Assembly (NCBI GenBank): GCA_905221605.1
Contig: CAJNDS010002523.1
Span: forward strand, 62,001 to 126,000
Direction: 5' to 3'
Source of the DNA: Symbiodinium natans
Lineage: Eukaryota; Sar; Dinophyceae; Suessiales; Symbiodiniaceae
DNA: 64,000 nt
Part shown: positions 47,401 through 58,025 of the stretch, one piece after another
Numbering within the stretch: position 1 is the first letter of the stretch
Layout of the letters: each line of letters starts with the position of its first letter
Made by a program: the position numbers and the translations under genes
Notes under the pieces: model-generated
Told to the model about the DNA's origin: nothing
The model's input: only the letters and a program-made list of their open reading frames with translations
Database searches by the model: none

Positions 47401-50400
47401 CTCCAAGGACTTCCTTCGCCGACGTCTGGAACTGGGCGGCCGCCTGGCTGCTACAGACATGCTTGGCTGTCTGTGCAGAGGGATGCGTTTCCTCTCTTGT
47501 GATGCGTTAAAGGAGAAGCTGTATACAACCTTGGCCCATGGTTCCAACATCTCGTCACCCAGAAGCCACACTAGACTCCGGACCGGAAGCCGAAACCACC
47601 GTCAAACTTGAAAACGCATGTGCCAAAAACAAGACCCCGCGCGGCGGATGTAGATCCACTGCTTGTTCTTCCCCTCCCTTCATGCACAGTTGAGAGCTGC
47701 AGCCATGACTTCTGGTTTCTGACGCAGGCACGACAAGGCAAGTTGTCATATAGACAGAACGCAACGCAACAATGTCCCGATAGGTGCTACCTGCTTGTGC
47801 GTGACACTTGTCGCAGGTCTGCGCAAGCCCGCAACCCGAAGCCCTCAACCCCTCGTGAATTGTGCACCGGGAGGCTTTTCCTCGTCGCCCTGCCATCCTA
47901 TAAGTGCTTTTTTTTCACCCTAAAGCAGCCATGTGCCTCACCACTCAGGCCCGCCAGCGTGCTCATCTGCGCCAAGGCCGGGGTAAGGTTTGGGGACACT
48001 TCCTTGAACCACTCAGTTTGGGGTATGTACGTCACGCAGCGCGCACGTCTGCCAATGAGCTGCACAAACTGCACACAACGTTTGCTATTTCAGTTTCTGC
48101 GTCATCCCACAGTAGAACACTGCATTCTTTTGTTGGATGTATTCCTCGAGAACGTGCCCGTGACTAGCATTGCGAAACACGCGCCAAAGAGGCCTCCAAC
48201 CAGAGGCCAGCAGCTAGCGCCCCGAAACAGCAGAATTAACCCCCAACAACCTCTCGGCTGGCCTGATCCGCTGCCGATCCTGGTTTGCACAGCAAGGGAT
48301 GTCGGGTCGCAGGCAGGGGTGCAGGTGCTGTAGCACGTCTCCTCCTGTGTCGTATTGTTGCCTTTTTTGTGTGTTTCTTGTCTGGCCTTCTGCTGACTTT
48401 GCAGTTGCATGCCATCCACTATGGGACCCCAGTCGGCCATACCTCAAATAGTGTTCGACACAAAAGACACAAAGGATGTACGTTTACTCAGCTTTATGGC
48501 TGTTTGGCATGGTGGCAGTTTGGCTTGCGTGCCCGGTAGGCCAAGAAAAGCCCCAAGCAAGTAAAGAAAGCCACGCAGAAAGCCGCGACGGCCTACCTCA
48601 AAGACCCGAGAAGGAAGGTCAACCAGACCCTCAAGTTGTCGCGGGGCTTACGGCCCCGCACCCCACCAAGTGCTTCAGCATTGATAGCCGCGTTTCCCAG
48701 AATTTCGTCCGCCGACTTTTTGAGCTGCTCGGGGGTCTGGCGGCAGGCTTGGCTGGGGTGCAGAGGGAAAGGCTGCCACCTTGTGTTGCGTTGAAGGCCC
48801 TATTGAAGGCAAGGCACAACCCGGGTTCGAGTTTATAAGGCTTGGCATGCATAGTTCTCCACATGCCTCCAGGGTGGAGCCCCTCACACTGCTTTTCCAA
48901 CAGGCCTCAACCTTCAGCCCTAAACCAGCCACGTGCCTCACCGCTCACGCCCGCCAGCGAGCTGATCTGCGACAAGGCAAAAAGGGGTGGGCAGCGATTG
49001 GAGAAGACTGTACAACATTTGCTACATCTGTCTTTCTTTGGCGTCCCGTTGCCCAAGCCCGCACGACAAGCACCGAATCCCTGACCCCAAATACCTTTCG
49101 GATGGCCTGGTCCGCTGCCGATTCTTAGCGCATCGTGTTCACATGGGGACAGGATCATACCACTAAAGAAATCAAAAGCAGCTCACAGGCTCTGGCCCTC
49201 TGCAGACGCAAAGCCTTTCCCAACACAAAACGACCGAACGACTCATGGTTGTGTCATGTCACCCGCATGCAGGCCCTCCTAAGCCCACCCAGATCGCTCT
49301 CTAGACATGAGGGGTGGGGGGGGGGGGGGGGTGGGGAGGGTGCACCTGACATTCAGAATCGGTTGTAGTGACATCAGCTCTCACATTTCAGGTGGTCATC
49401 GTCCTCTTGCCAGTTGGATCCCATATGAAACCGATTGTCCACCCGAGCCGCCCCCCAAACAGCTATGCGGGGTTAGAACAACTCCCAACATTGGCCATCA
49501 TTCGGCATGGCAGCACATACGGCCAGGAAGTACCAACTTCACAGCAAAGCCACAAGCAAGTATATACACAGGTTACACGCGTCAGCGCGGTGGAGATTCC
49601 TACCTACACTGCTCACGACTCAAGGACCCGCTAAGCTGGAAGCCTGAAGCCTGAAATCGCAGTTTTTTGGATGGATGTGTTGGGAATTTGGGCTGTTCTG
49701 ATACCAGCCTGGCAATCATTCGGAGGGGAGCACTGCAGAGCGGGAGGCCAAAAATGGGGGCCCTGGCCAAACGCCAACTAGACCCCCAAGTGCTCTTGGA
49801 GTCAAACCCTTACGAGCCTACACCCCAGCAAGTGCTTCAGAAATCATGGCCATGGCTCCAAGGAGTTCCTTCGTCTCCGTCTGAAACTGCTCGGCCGCCT
49901 GGCAGAGGGGTGGCATTGAAGGCAAAGCGCCTTGCGATGCCTCGGCAATCCTTCGTCGCAGTTGTCTGGTTCTGGGCGTGGTCGATTCTCAGGCTCGAGC
50001 CTCTAAGCATCAGCCCAGTCCAAGCCATGGGTCTACGGCATGGGTCATTTTATGGCATGGGTTGAAGATTCAGAATGTACTTTTACGGTGCGCATGCGCG
50101 AAGTGGGCTCCACCGCGGCAGAAGAAAGGGGGCAAATGCCTAGCCACCTAGCCGCTAGCCGTCAAACAGCGGGGCCGGGAGCATCTACAGTTTAGGCTTT
50201 GGGGCTCACAACCCCAAGCCCTCGGCCCTCAACCCTTTTGCAGCGGTCTGCTCCGAGTCGTCTCCCCACCCTTGTGCCTGACCACTCTTGCCCGTCAGCT
50301 TGGTGAGCTGCAGAAAGGCAGGGGTGGTGCGCCGTTGGCTTGGGGCTACAACTTGTCAGGGCACAGCAGCAACAATCTCTTGATATGTGTTCCGTATGCA

Positions 50401-53400
50401 GTGGGGATGGTTGGAGAAGCACCAACCTCTCCACTTCATGCATAACAAACACACACACACACACACACACACTTACCAATGGGCAGCGCTCGACGCTTGC
50501 TCTATGTCAGTTGCTGTACTCTATCATCCCACACTGGAATGCTGTACAGTACCAATCTAGATTCTGCGGCATGCGTTTTTTCCGTGAGTCTGCGTAACGT
50601 CAAGCATCCGCAGCTACAGCAAGCACCAGGCAACAACAGCCCTGATCCCGAACAAACCTTTCGGCTGGCCTCATCCGTTGCCGATCCTGATTTGCACTGT
50701 AGGATACGGGAGGAGAGGTGGGCAGCAGGCGGGGTGGGGGCAGATGAGGCTGTTGCACGTCTCCTCCTGTGTCATACGCTACTACTTCTGGCATGTGGCC
50801 CCAACGTCATGATGTTGCTATGTGGTCACGCATGCAAGCCCTGAGTCTCAGAATCTCTAAGCGCGGTGTGGGGAGGGGGGATGGGTGGACCTGACATTCA
50901 GAGTCGATTACTGACATCAGCTCTCACATGTGATGTGTGAGCTTTAGGAAATCAGAGGTCAGGGCCCCTTGGATCCCATGTTTAAACCCGATGTTCAACC
51001 CGACCCTCCCCCCAAAGAGCCATGCGGGTTGTTGCAAAAAGCCGGCCTTTTTGTTGGGTCCACCCTTTGTAGAGTCTGTAAAGCTGCAAAAAGTGTGGGG
51101 GGGGGGGGACCCAATGAGCTAGAACAAATCCACACCTTGCGTTTGCAAACGTAGGGTTGCTTAGCTAGCCATCATTTGGCATGATGGCAAGAAGCATGCG
51201 CCTCGCGAGGTGATAATCTAGGGGCCAGACGACAACCACGTCAAGTCTTCTTGGGGCCAAACCCTTGTGGCCCTGCTCCCCCATCAAGCAATTCATGGCC
51301 GCTGTGTCATGGCCATGTCTCCCAGGATCTCGTTCGTCGACTTCTTGAACTGCTCGGCGGCTGCCTGGCTGCGGGTCTCAAGAGCTCGGCAGACTTGGCT
51401 TGGCTGGGTGTGCAAAGGAACAGATTTGTCCTCTCTTGCGTTGCAGTCAAGGCAAAGCGGCCTGCGATGCCTATATGGCCCTGAACCACCCGCGTGCCTG
51501 CGCGTTCTCACCCACCAGCTGGCTGATCTGCGGCAAGGGGTATACAGTAAGGGGCGCTTTGTATGCAGTGGCAATTCACCTGTCTATCCACTCGACCCCG
51601 CGCTGCGCACAACGTTGGCTGCGCTTTGTCAGCCCCGCACTAGGACACTGGGCTTGGCTGATGCTGGACAACATGGCTTTGCCGCTCAATTGTGGGGCCT
51701 TGCCGCGTTCAGGAGGTAGGGTCAGATAGGGTGTCTGAATTCAAAGTACATGCTCACGGGTACATTGCCGAGAGCTACCCGCAAGCCCTTGTACCGTGGC
51801 TTTATCTCGTTCGCGCACTTGCGCTGCCACCTCCGCTGGTGTCGACAAATGATTTACCAAAGCCTGAACCTTAAGGTCATACTACACCTCCGGCTTGAGC
51901 TGAGAAAAAACAATGTCACAGCCTTCGTGCTAAACGTCTTCCTTGACAACATGCAACCCGTGCACCTGGTCTTTGGCCTCGTCAGCCTGCAGCATGGAGG
52001 CGCGGGTCGGCATTCAGGCTTGCAGTAAGGCTGTGGCTGCCGGAACTTTGAAAGACTGCATGAACTGAGGCAGCATCTACGCCAGGCAAACATGCCGTTT
52101 CACGTCGTTGTGCACACTGCGCGCGTGTGCAGAATGCCAAGAGTCTTGATTTCGAGAAGCGCCATGTCGCCATGCCAACGCCGAGTTGCGAGCTGACCGT
52201 ATCCGAACCCAATCGGAGAGATCGCGCAGTCAAGGTTAAGCACCAGACTCGTAAAGACTGCCCATACTCGCAAAGACTTGCAGGAGCTGCTCATGTCTTT
52301 TTGAGCGGGGACCCCAGCAAGCCAGAACCACACCCGCCATCACCCGCCCAGCCTGAGCCTGAACGTCCGCGGCAATGTCTCCTGGCTGCCATGATTGTCG
52401 GCGGTTGAGAGGTTGAGTACGCGTGGGTCCATGTCAGGTCCATACACTGTAGGTCATGTCGACAGAGTTGCCATGTAGCTGATTCAACCGACCACCTTAC
52501 AATGCTGAACCAGGCCTGAAACGGCTAAGAGCCTTGATCACCATTGCACATTTCTGAGGGGTTCGGAACTGAAGGCTCTGGCAAAGGTCAGGGCCTTGGG
52601 GTGTCGGATTGTAAAGCCATGAAAATCACGTGGGTCTGTGTGCAGCCGAGGGTTCCGGCAGCTTGCGTGATCGCCTGGCATGCATCTTTCTGCGAAATCA
52701 GGCTGCGTGACTTCCAAGAGATCTTAGAAAACTGGGGTGTCGGATCCCTGAAAGCAGATTACGTATTGACATCTCCACCAGCGATGGGTGTTATCATGAC
52801 CTGGTCTCTCCGCAAAAACGGGTAGCCTCCCTATGTAGAAATCGGGACATGATGTCAGCTGATGCTCCTTTTGGCGAAATCTCACTTTGTAGGTGCATCC
52901 GACAGAACGTGCGGACGTAGGGTCTCGTGGCCATGCTTACAATGAAAAGCCCGGCTCCATCGTGGTTCGTAGCTAAGACAAGCCAGGTGCACCGGCGCAA
53001 TCGTTACCGTTGCCACCGCTGGCGGAATGTCTGCCAGGGGCGGCGGCGCTGTTGGGTCCACAGCAATTTGTGGCGCCTCCGACCGTGGTGTTTCAGTTTA
53101 CCTTCTTCTCGCCTTGCACATGTTGAGGAAACCGCTGCACAGCATTCTGCCTACAGCTAGTGCCCAACACAGCTAACACTGCCCAGTGGCGTATTGAGAA
53201 AAAACAAACAAACGACCACATCCAGTACATTATAATCGGAGGCGCATGGCGGCTCAGGTGTTTCATTGAATGGGCAGGGCCTGATTCGAATGCTCGCTTT
53301 GTGGCTGTGTTCCTGTGCGTAAGAATTAGCCTTGAGCCCCTGCACAGGCTGTAAACCGTACGATGCACTTCAGACCATTCTGGGGGCTGGGGGCGCTCCA

Positions 53401-56243
53401 CATGCAGGGAGTTTTCCGCCCGACCATGCTGGCAACCCTTCCAGTCCTTCGCCGCGTCCTTCGCCCCTTCCGGGATCACACACTCCTGTGCCGGAGCCAC
53501 AGTCAAACTATGAGCCAGGGGAGCACGGCTTCGAAAGCTACGTGAAAAGCCCTGGACACGGAGCGAAGATTCCGCAACGTGTGTCCCTGGACACTGCCTG
53601 TACTGTGAGCGTTGCGGGTATGAGGTGAGAAGGGTGGTGAAATTTCTGTGAGCTGGCACGGTTGGGAAAGCGGAGGAAGAAGGGGAAGAGGGGGCCAAAT
53701 CAGGGGACCACCTTGTATAGACGTCTCTCTTCCTGGCAATTTGAAGTCCAGGAAAAGACGAAGACAGGTCGAGTTACGGACAACAGGCAGACAGAGGTTA
53801 CGGAGACAAGGCAGGCTGGGACACTGGAAGGTTGTGGGATACTCTGTGCTGTCCTGTTCTCTGTATGATTACGGGTCTGTACATCGCCCAGAAAACATTC
53901 AAGGCATGCATGGCAGGTGACACATACCCAAGCAGGCCTATTGTCCCAAATCCCTTGAAGCCCGACTCCCAAGCGCCCTCCCCAGCCTTGGGGCCGCTCA
54001 CAGCCTTCGGATCAGCCGTTTCTTTCCCCAGCTGGTTGAAGAGGTAGCAAGCACCTTGGTTTTGCTGGTCTTGGGGTTCATGAACCGGATTTTGAGTTGA
54101 GAGGAATAGACGTACCCTTCTGGAAGGGGCCAGTCGACAGGGTCAGACCCGCTGCAAAGTTCGAATTGGATGCAGCAAAGCTCACGGAAACAGAAGGGCT
54201 CAAAGCATCTAAGCGAAGCTTCCAGCCCGGGTCGCCCGGTCCACCCTTACTTGTAAGACTGCACAGAAACCTCTGTGAAAAGCTTCGAGCACTTCATGAT
54301 TACCGGAGAGCAAGGGCTTATGGCGTTCAAGGTCTCCAAGGTTAAGATAGTTCTGGGGTAAGTGGTCATGGTGGCCAAATGCCACTGTCACTAGTCCGTG
54401 GGCATATATCCTACGACTTACTACTCACTACAATGATCTGGAAGCATCTCTTCGTAAGATTTCGCAAGTGCAGATGGGCACCGCCAGGGTAAGAGTCCTG
54501 CTTCCAGGTGAAGTGGATGCAAGTGGGATTCCTGTGCCACAGGCGGGCTGTCAGGGCCCGGCAACGTTGAGGAAACTCAAGCGACCAGAAATGACGAGAA
54601 CACATGCGACATTCAAAGCCCTATATAGAAACTCTGCTGATGTCTGCTGACAGCTGACCAACCGCACCCCAAAGCCATCATGTCGGCATTCTAGCGCAGC
54701 AGTCTCTCATGCAGGAAGCCCAAAGTCCTTAAGCCTCGAACACCTTCAGTCCTCCGTAGCCCTTACAGGACCTTCGCAATTTGCCAAAGACGCCGCAGAA
54801 TCCGAATCCGAAGTTTGGGCCCGTTACTCAAGGTGCCCTGAAAACCAAAAGGTCAAGTGAAACTCCATGGCTTCGGGCCAAGAGTCATCTTGCAGCTCCT
54901 TCCAGGTAGGACTTTTGTAGGGTTTGAGTTGATGAGTTTGGTTCTACTGTGTCTTCCGGCAGCGAACCAGACCCTGTATACGGAGTGAACCCGTCCCACA
55001 TGCTGCCATCCTTCCAGCCCTGCCTGAAATCCTATTTGCTCTATAGCACTTGATAGGCTTGCATAAAAGGCCATTCATGGTGGCACGTCCTCAACCTCCC
55101 AGGCTCGAAACACCATGCAGCTGGGCCCAGATGCAAAACCTTAAGCTTTACAGCCCTAAACTGCGATAAGCCCGACGCAGGGACTTGCACGAGGTCCACC
55201 TAAGCCAAGCCCATATCCTGCACCTCTTTGGTCTCTGGCAACTCGAACAAGAGGGTTCGGTGCCAGTTTAGGGCGGTTTGGGTCTCGCTAGATGGCCGAG
55301 GATCCACTGGCAATCTTCGGAGCGGGCAAGGTAGGCGCCATTCGGAACACTGCTGGCAGAGTCCTGAGTCGGGGATCAAACCAGGGGCCTAAATGCGGTG
55401 AGCAGTCTTACATATGTTTGGACGAAGACTGGGCCCCACAAGAGTTGTGAGCCCCGCGATGCTTCACCGGACACGAAAAGTTCATCGGCCCTGCGATGGG
55501 GTCTGACATCTCTGCCCATCAAGCTTTATGAGCCTAATGAGAATTCTGTTGTGAATTTAGAATATCTCAAAAAGCCGACCTAAACCACATGCAACTTAGT
55601 CGTAAGGCCGCGCCCAAGCCCAGACAAAATAGTTACTCAGCTGTTCTGAACCTCACCAAAATCCCGAACGAATGCCACGGAAACCACTTGCCTTTGACTG
55701 CTGCTCCTCGTCATGTTCTTACTTCAAATCGCAAGCTTAGCTTGACGAGGCGCACTATCTTCCGAGTAGGCCACGCCTTCCTTGGCGCACCACGGCGCCT
55801 GGGAAGCTCAGGCACCACAAGGACTGCACAGGGGTTCTGTCTTGCTGAAGGTCGCGTGATCTTGTGGGAGGGGCCAGGCGAGCTCTTCTTTTCATGATTT
55901 TGCGCACGTCGTAAGCTAATGATCCATTTCTGGGCACTCCCCCGCAAACGACCCTTTACAATTTCTGGAGGAGGGGTGGGGGAATATTTCCGGAAGAGAG
56001 CAAAACATTGCACATGTTAGTCCTACGATGTCCTACAAGCAACTATAAAAAGGCGCCACAAATTACATGGCCAAAGCGCTATATCAAGACCAAGCCCAGC
56101 TAGCATGCCGCATGCCCACCGATTCCCCCATTCTAGTGGCGCTCCCGACCGTAAGCCCTGAACCCTTCAACCCCAAACTCGCAGGGCAAAGGCTCGGCAG
56201 CAGCTCCGCGCAGGGCTACGAGAACGGAAAGTCCGCGGATCAT
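44482..56243 (-). CDS. Array gene 2: long PAN protein with helical repeat exons
   Basis: N-terminal exons: 56243-56205 (MIRGLSVLVALRG), 55798-55760, 55363-55305, 54898-54875, 54531-54482 (TCIHFTWKQDS), 54054-53987 (ACYLFNQLGKE to VSGPK) and 53076-52984 (Val/Pro linker). Middle: 52674 onward (AITQAAGTL), 52064-52020, 51986-51966, 51830-51789, then five exon pairs. The 30-nt-type members start at 51527, 50307, 48966, 47966 and 47070 (the last is 24 nt), and the 33-36-nt-type at 51364, 49898, 48736 and 47443. C-terminal exons: 46623-46560, 46433-46363, 46196-46164, 45840-45826, 45544-45493, 45165-45110, 45018-44999 and 44572 to a TAG at 44482 (YSYQYPMV end). The sixth PAN cysteine, present in exon 7 of genes 3-6, is absent. 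The signal, PAN, membrane helix and tail order is unchanged. Middle exon borders are approximate; two or three junctions lack a clear donor. Confidence 0.72.
44700..44850. repeat. Degenerate TTTAGGG-like repeats
   Basis: Many TTAGGGTTTAGGG, TTTAGGGCT and AAACCC words in both orientations over about 150 bp, inside the intron between exons 16 and 17 of gene 2. It looks like decayed interstitial telomeric DNA. Confidence 0.6.
44871..44913. repeat. T26 directly followed by G17
   Basis: An uninterrupted run of 26 T passes straight into 17 G on the plus strand (C17 then A26 on the coding strand). It lies within the same intron of gene 2 as the telomere-like repeats. The C-then-A order could be a decayed poly(A)-like insertion or an assembly artefact. 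Confidence 0.8.
45197..45280. repeat. GA-rich microsatellite in an intron
   Basis: GA repeats interrupted by an A-rich stretch (AAAATAAAATAAAA). On the coding strand this is a long CT tract just upstream of the exon at 45165-45110, where it could serve as an extended polypyrimidine tract. Gene 1 has a GGGGA-type purine tract at the same place (58500-58600). Confidence 0.8.
47047..51527 (-). repeat. Exon-pair repeat array inside gene 2
   Basis: Nine small exons alternate between two types. Type A (24-30 nt) encodes ISQLVGENAQ, LTKLTGKSGQ, ISSLAGVSGE, MSTLAGLSGE and ITKLAQSE. Type B (33-36 nt) encodes AAAEQFKKSTNE, AAEQFQTETKE, TPEQLKKSADE and AAAQFQTSAKE. Together an A-B pair makes a 21-22-residue unit with the pattern of an amphipathic helix. 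Type A exons follow a GCAG acceptor and end before GCA; type B exons follow CCAG. The conserved bases just after type B (A/G/C-TCCT-T/G-GGA) could be coding or the intron start, so those borders are uncertain by three codons. Confidence 0.7.
50448..50473. repeat. CA microsatellite
   Basis: Thirteen CA dinucleotides in the intron of gene 2 between the repeat exons at 51364 and 50307. A longer CA tract lies at 63405-63435 in the matching part of gene 1. Confidence 0.9.
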
Positions 56244-58025
56244 GGTAATGGCCTCGGGCTATTTCGGGCCTTTAGGGTGCTGTAGGGGCTTCTTCGGGGA
56301 TGCCTCGGGAAAAAAGAGCTTGAAGCGTCAAGCGAAAGATCAACTCGAAAGTCTACAGGTCCGATTGCCAGAATGGTTGGGACAAACTAGAGACACCGAC
56401 AGGGCATGAAACAACAACATCTGTCACGCGGTAGGACCTCCTAGGCCACAAGGGCACGCGACCACAAGGTCTAAAGTCTGGGGCTACACAGGGCCCTCCG
56501 CACAGGCTGCAATCAGCCGCAAGGTCTTGGACCTCATACAGGGTTAGTCCTGCCACTTCAGCAAGATTGCTTTGGTGGTACAGGACATACTGAAACTAGC
56601 CAAACACAAGGGATCGACCGTTGTGCATCCAAGATGCGCGGCAGATGCCAGAATGCGCAAAGGCAAAGATGCTTCTGGCTGTTCGATGCTTGAGCTCGGC
56701 TTCTCATCGTGAACAGTTTGGAAGTCGGGTTTCGGGCTTCTTGTGGGACGAGCGCACACTGCTGCTCACAGTACAGGCGCATATTGGGGCTGAAATCAAA
56801 TGATGCGCAGGGTGGGCGGGGACATGCAGGTCGCCTGCGAGTGCGGTCATGTGGGGGATAGTAACGATTCACATTCTCAGACTTGCTTGCTACCAGTATA
56901 TTCTGGCAACTTTTGTCTACGCGACAGATGTCGTTATTTCAAGGGCATCCCCCAGACCAGCCCCAATGCCTGCTCAGTTAATATGTGCATGTAAACCACA
57001 TCGGTCTGCAAGGCTCAGTGTGCATTGACCTGCACCTGACTGCAAAGCGAAAAGGGGCAGGTCCGGACAGTGGGCCAAGACACCCTCAAGTCTAGCAGAC
57101 CCAGTGCTGGAAGCAGGACCGTGTTAGAGGACACTGCGAATTCCAATCCCTTGGCGCCCGTTTTCATCGCATTGGTTAGTCGCGCACTGCAAAGCCAATC
57201 GAGACTCAGACTCGGACGACTAGGCCAGCCTCTTGCACGGACAAGTTTGCTCCAGCAGCAAAACGCCGACATAGCAGCTGTCGCAAAAAACTGACATTTC
57301 CGGCTTAGGGTGCGCTGCTCTCAGCATGTCTGCATGGCCCAGAGTCTTCCGAAGGTCGTCGACTGACACGTATGACAGCTAAGAGGGCCCGTCACGTCTC
57401 AGGCATTCCTTTCCAACAAAACATACTTTTTGCTTCTTATTAATATGCTGTTGCACCCACTCACCTCAACAAAACGCAAGAAAGACTGAGCTTCCTTGGC
57501 GAGGACGTCTTGAAGGACTTGGAGTTACAACGGTTCAATATGGTTCAATTAAGTAGCCTGAGCCGTCTAGGCGAAGGCAAGAAATCCATGTTGCCACGTG
57601 TGTGGCTCCGGTCGTTGAGCTTAGCTGGCTGATGCTTGCATGATGCGACTCACCTGTGTAATGTCGTTCAGCAGTGGGGCCAGCTGTGTGGCAGGGCAGT
57701 GCATTGCCAAGCTAAGTCTCGCCTCAAAGGAAAACACTCTTTGGCAGGCTCCAGTTCTTTGAGCGGGCACCTGCCTGAGTCAAGCTCCCAAAGCTCCCAG
57801 GACGGTTCAAAAAGGAACCTCGGCTGGCGTTCGTCTTTATCTTCCTGCTCAGACTATTGCTACCTGCATGAGCTTGCTTCGCTTGTCGCCGGGCTTTACC
57901 GGAAGCGGAACACACGACAGCACAGCTGATGCTCATCTACACGCGAAATGTCTCAAAGTGCGACCTCCGAATCCGCGCTTCCATCCTTGGACGTGACCTC
58001 TCAGGCCGAGGCTGGCGGCCGTAGC
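56244..58025. other. Spacer between genes 1 and 2
   Basis: This 1.8 kb stretch contains the conserved block (about 57575-57790) and the CCAGCCTCTTGCACGGACAAG segment near 57220 that recurs in the other spacers. I see no exon. Confidence 0.5.
57575..57790. repeat. Conserved spacer block, copy A
   Basis: It shares TTGCCACGTGTGTGGC, GTCGTTGAGCTTAGCTGGCTG and CAGTGCATTGCCAAGC-like words with the other copies. Distance to the last exon of gene 1 is about 240 bp. Confidence 0.7.

Noticed and set aside
47608-48333. Plus-strand open frame of 241 codons
   Set aside because: It runs antisense across an intron of gene 2 and the MSTLAGLSGE exon, has no family-like motif, and the corresponding segment in gene 1 does not keep the frame.
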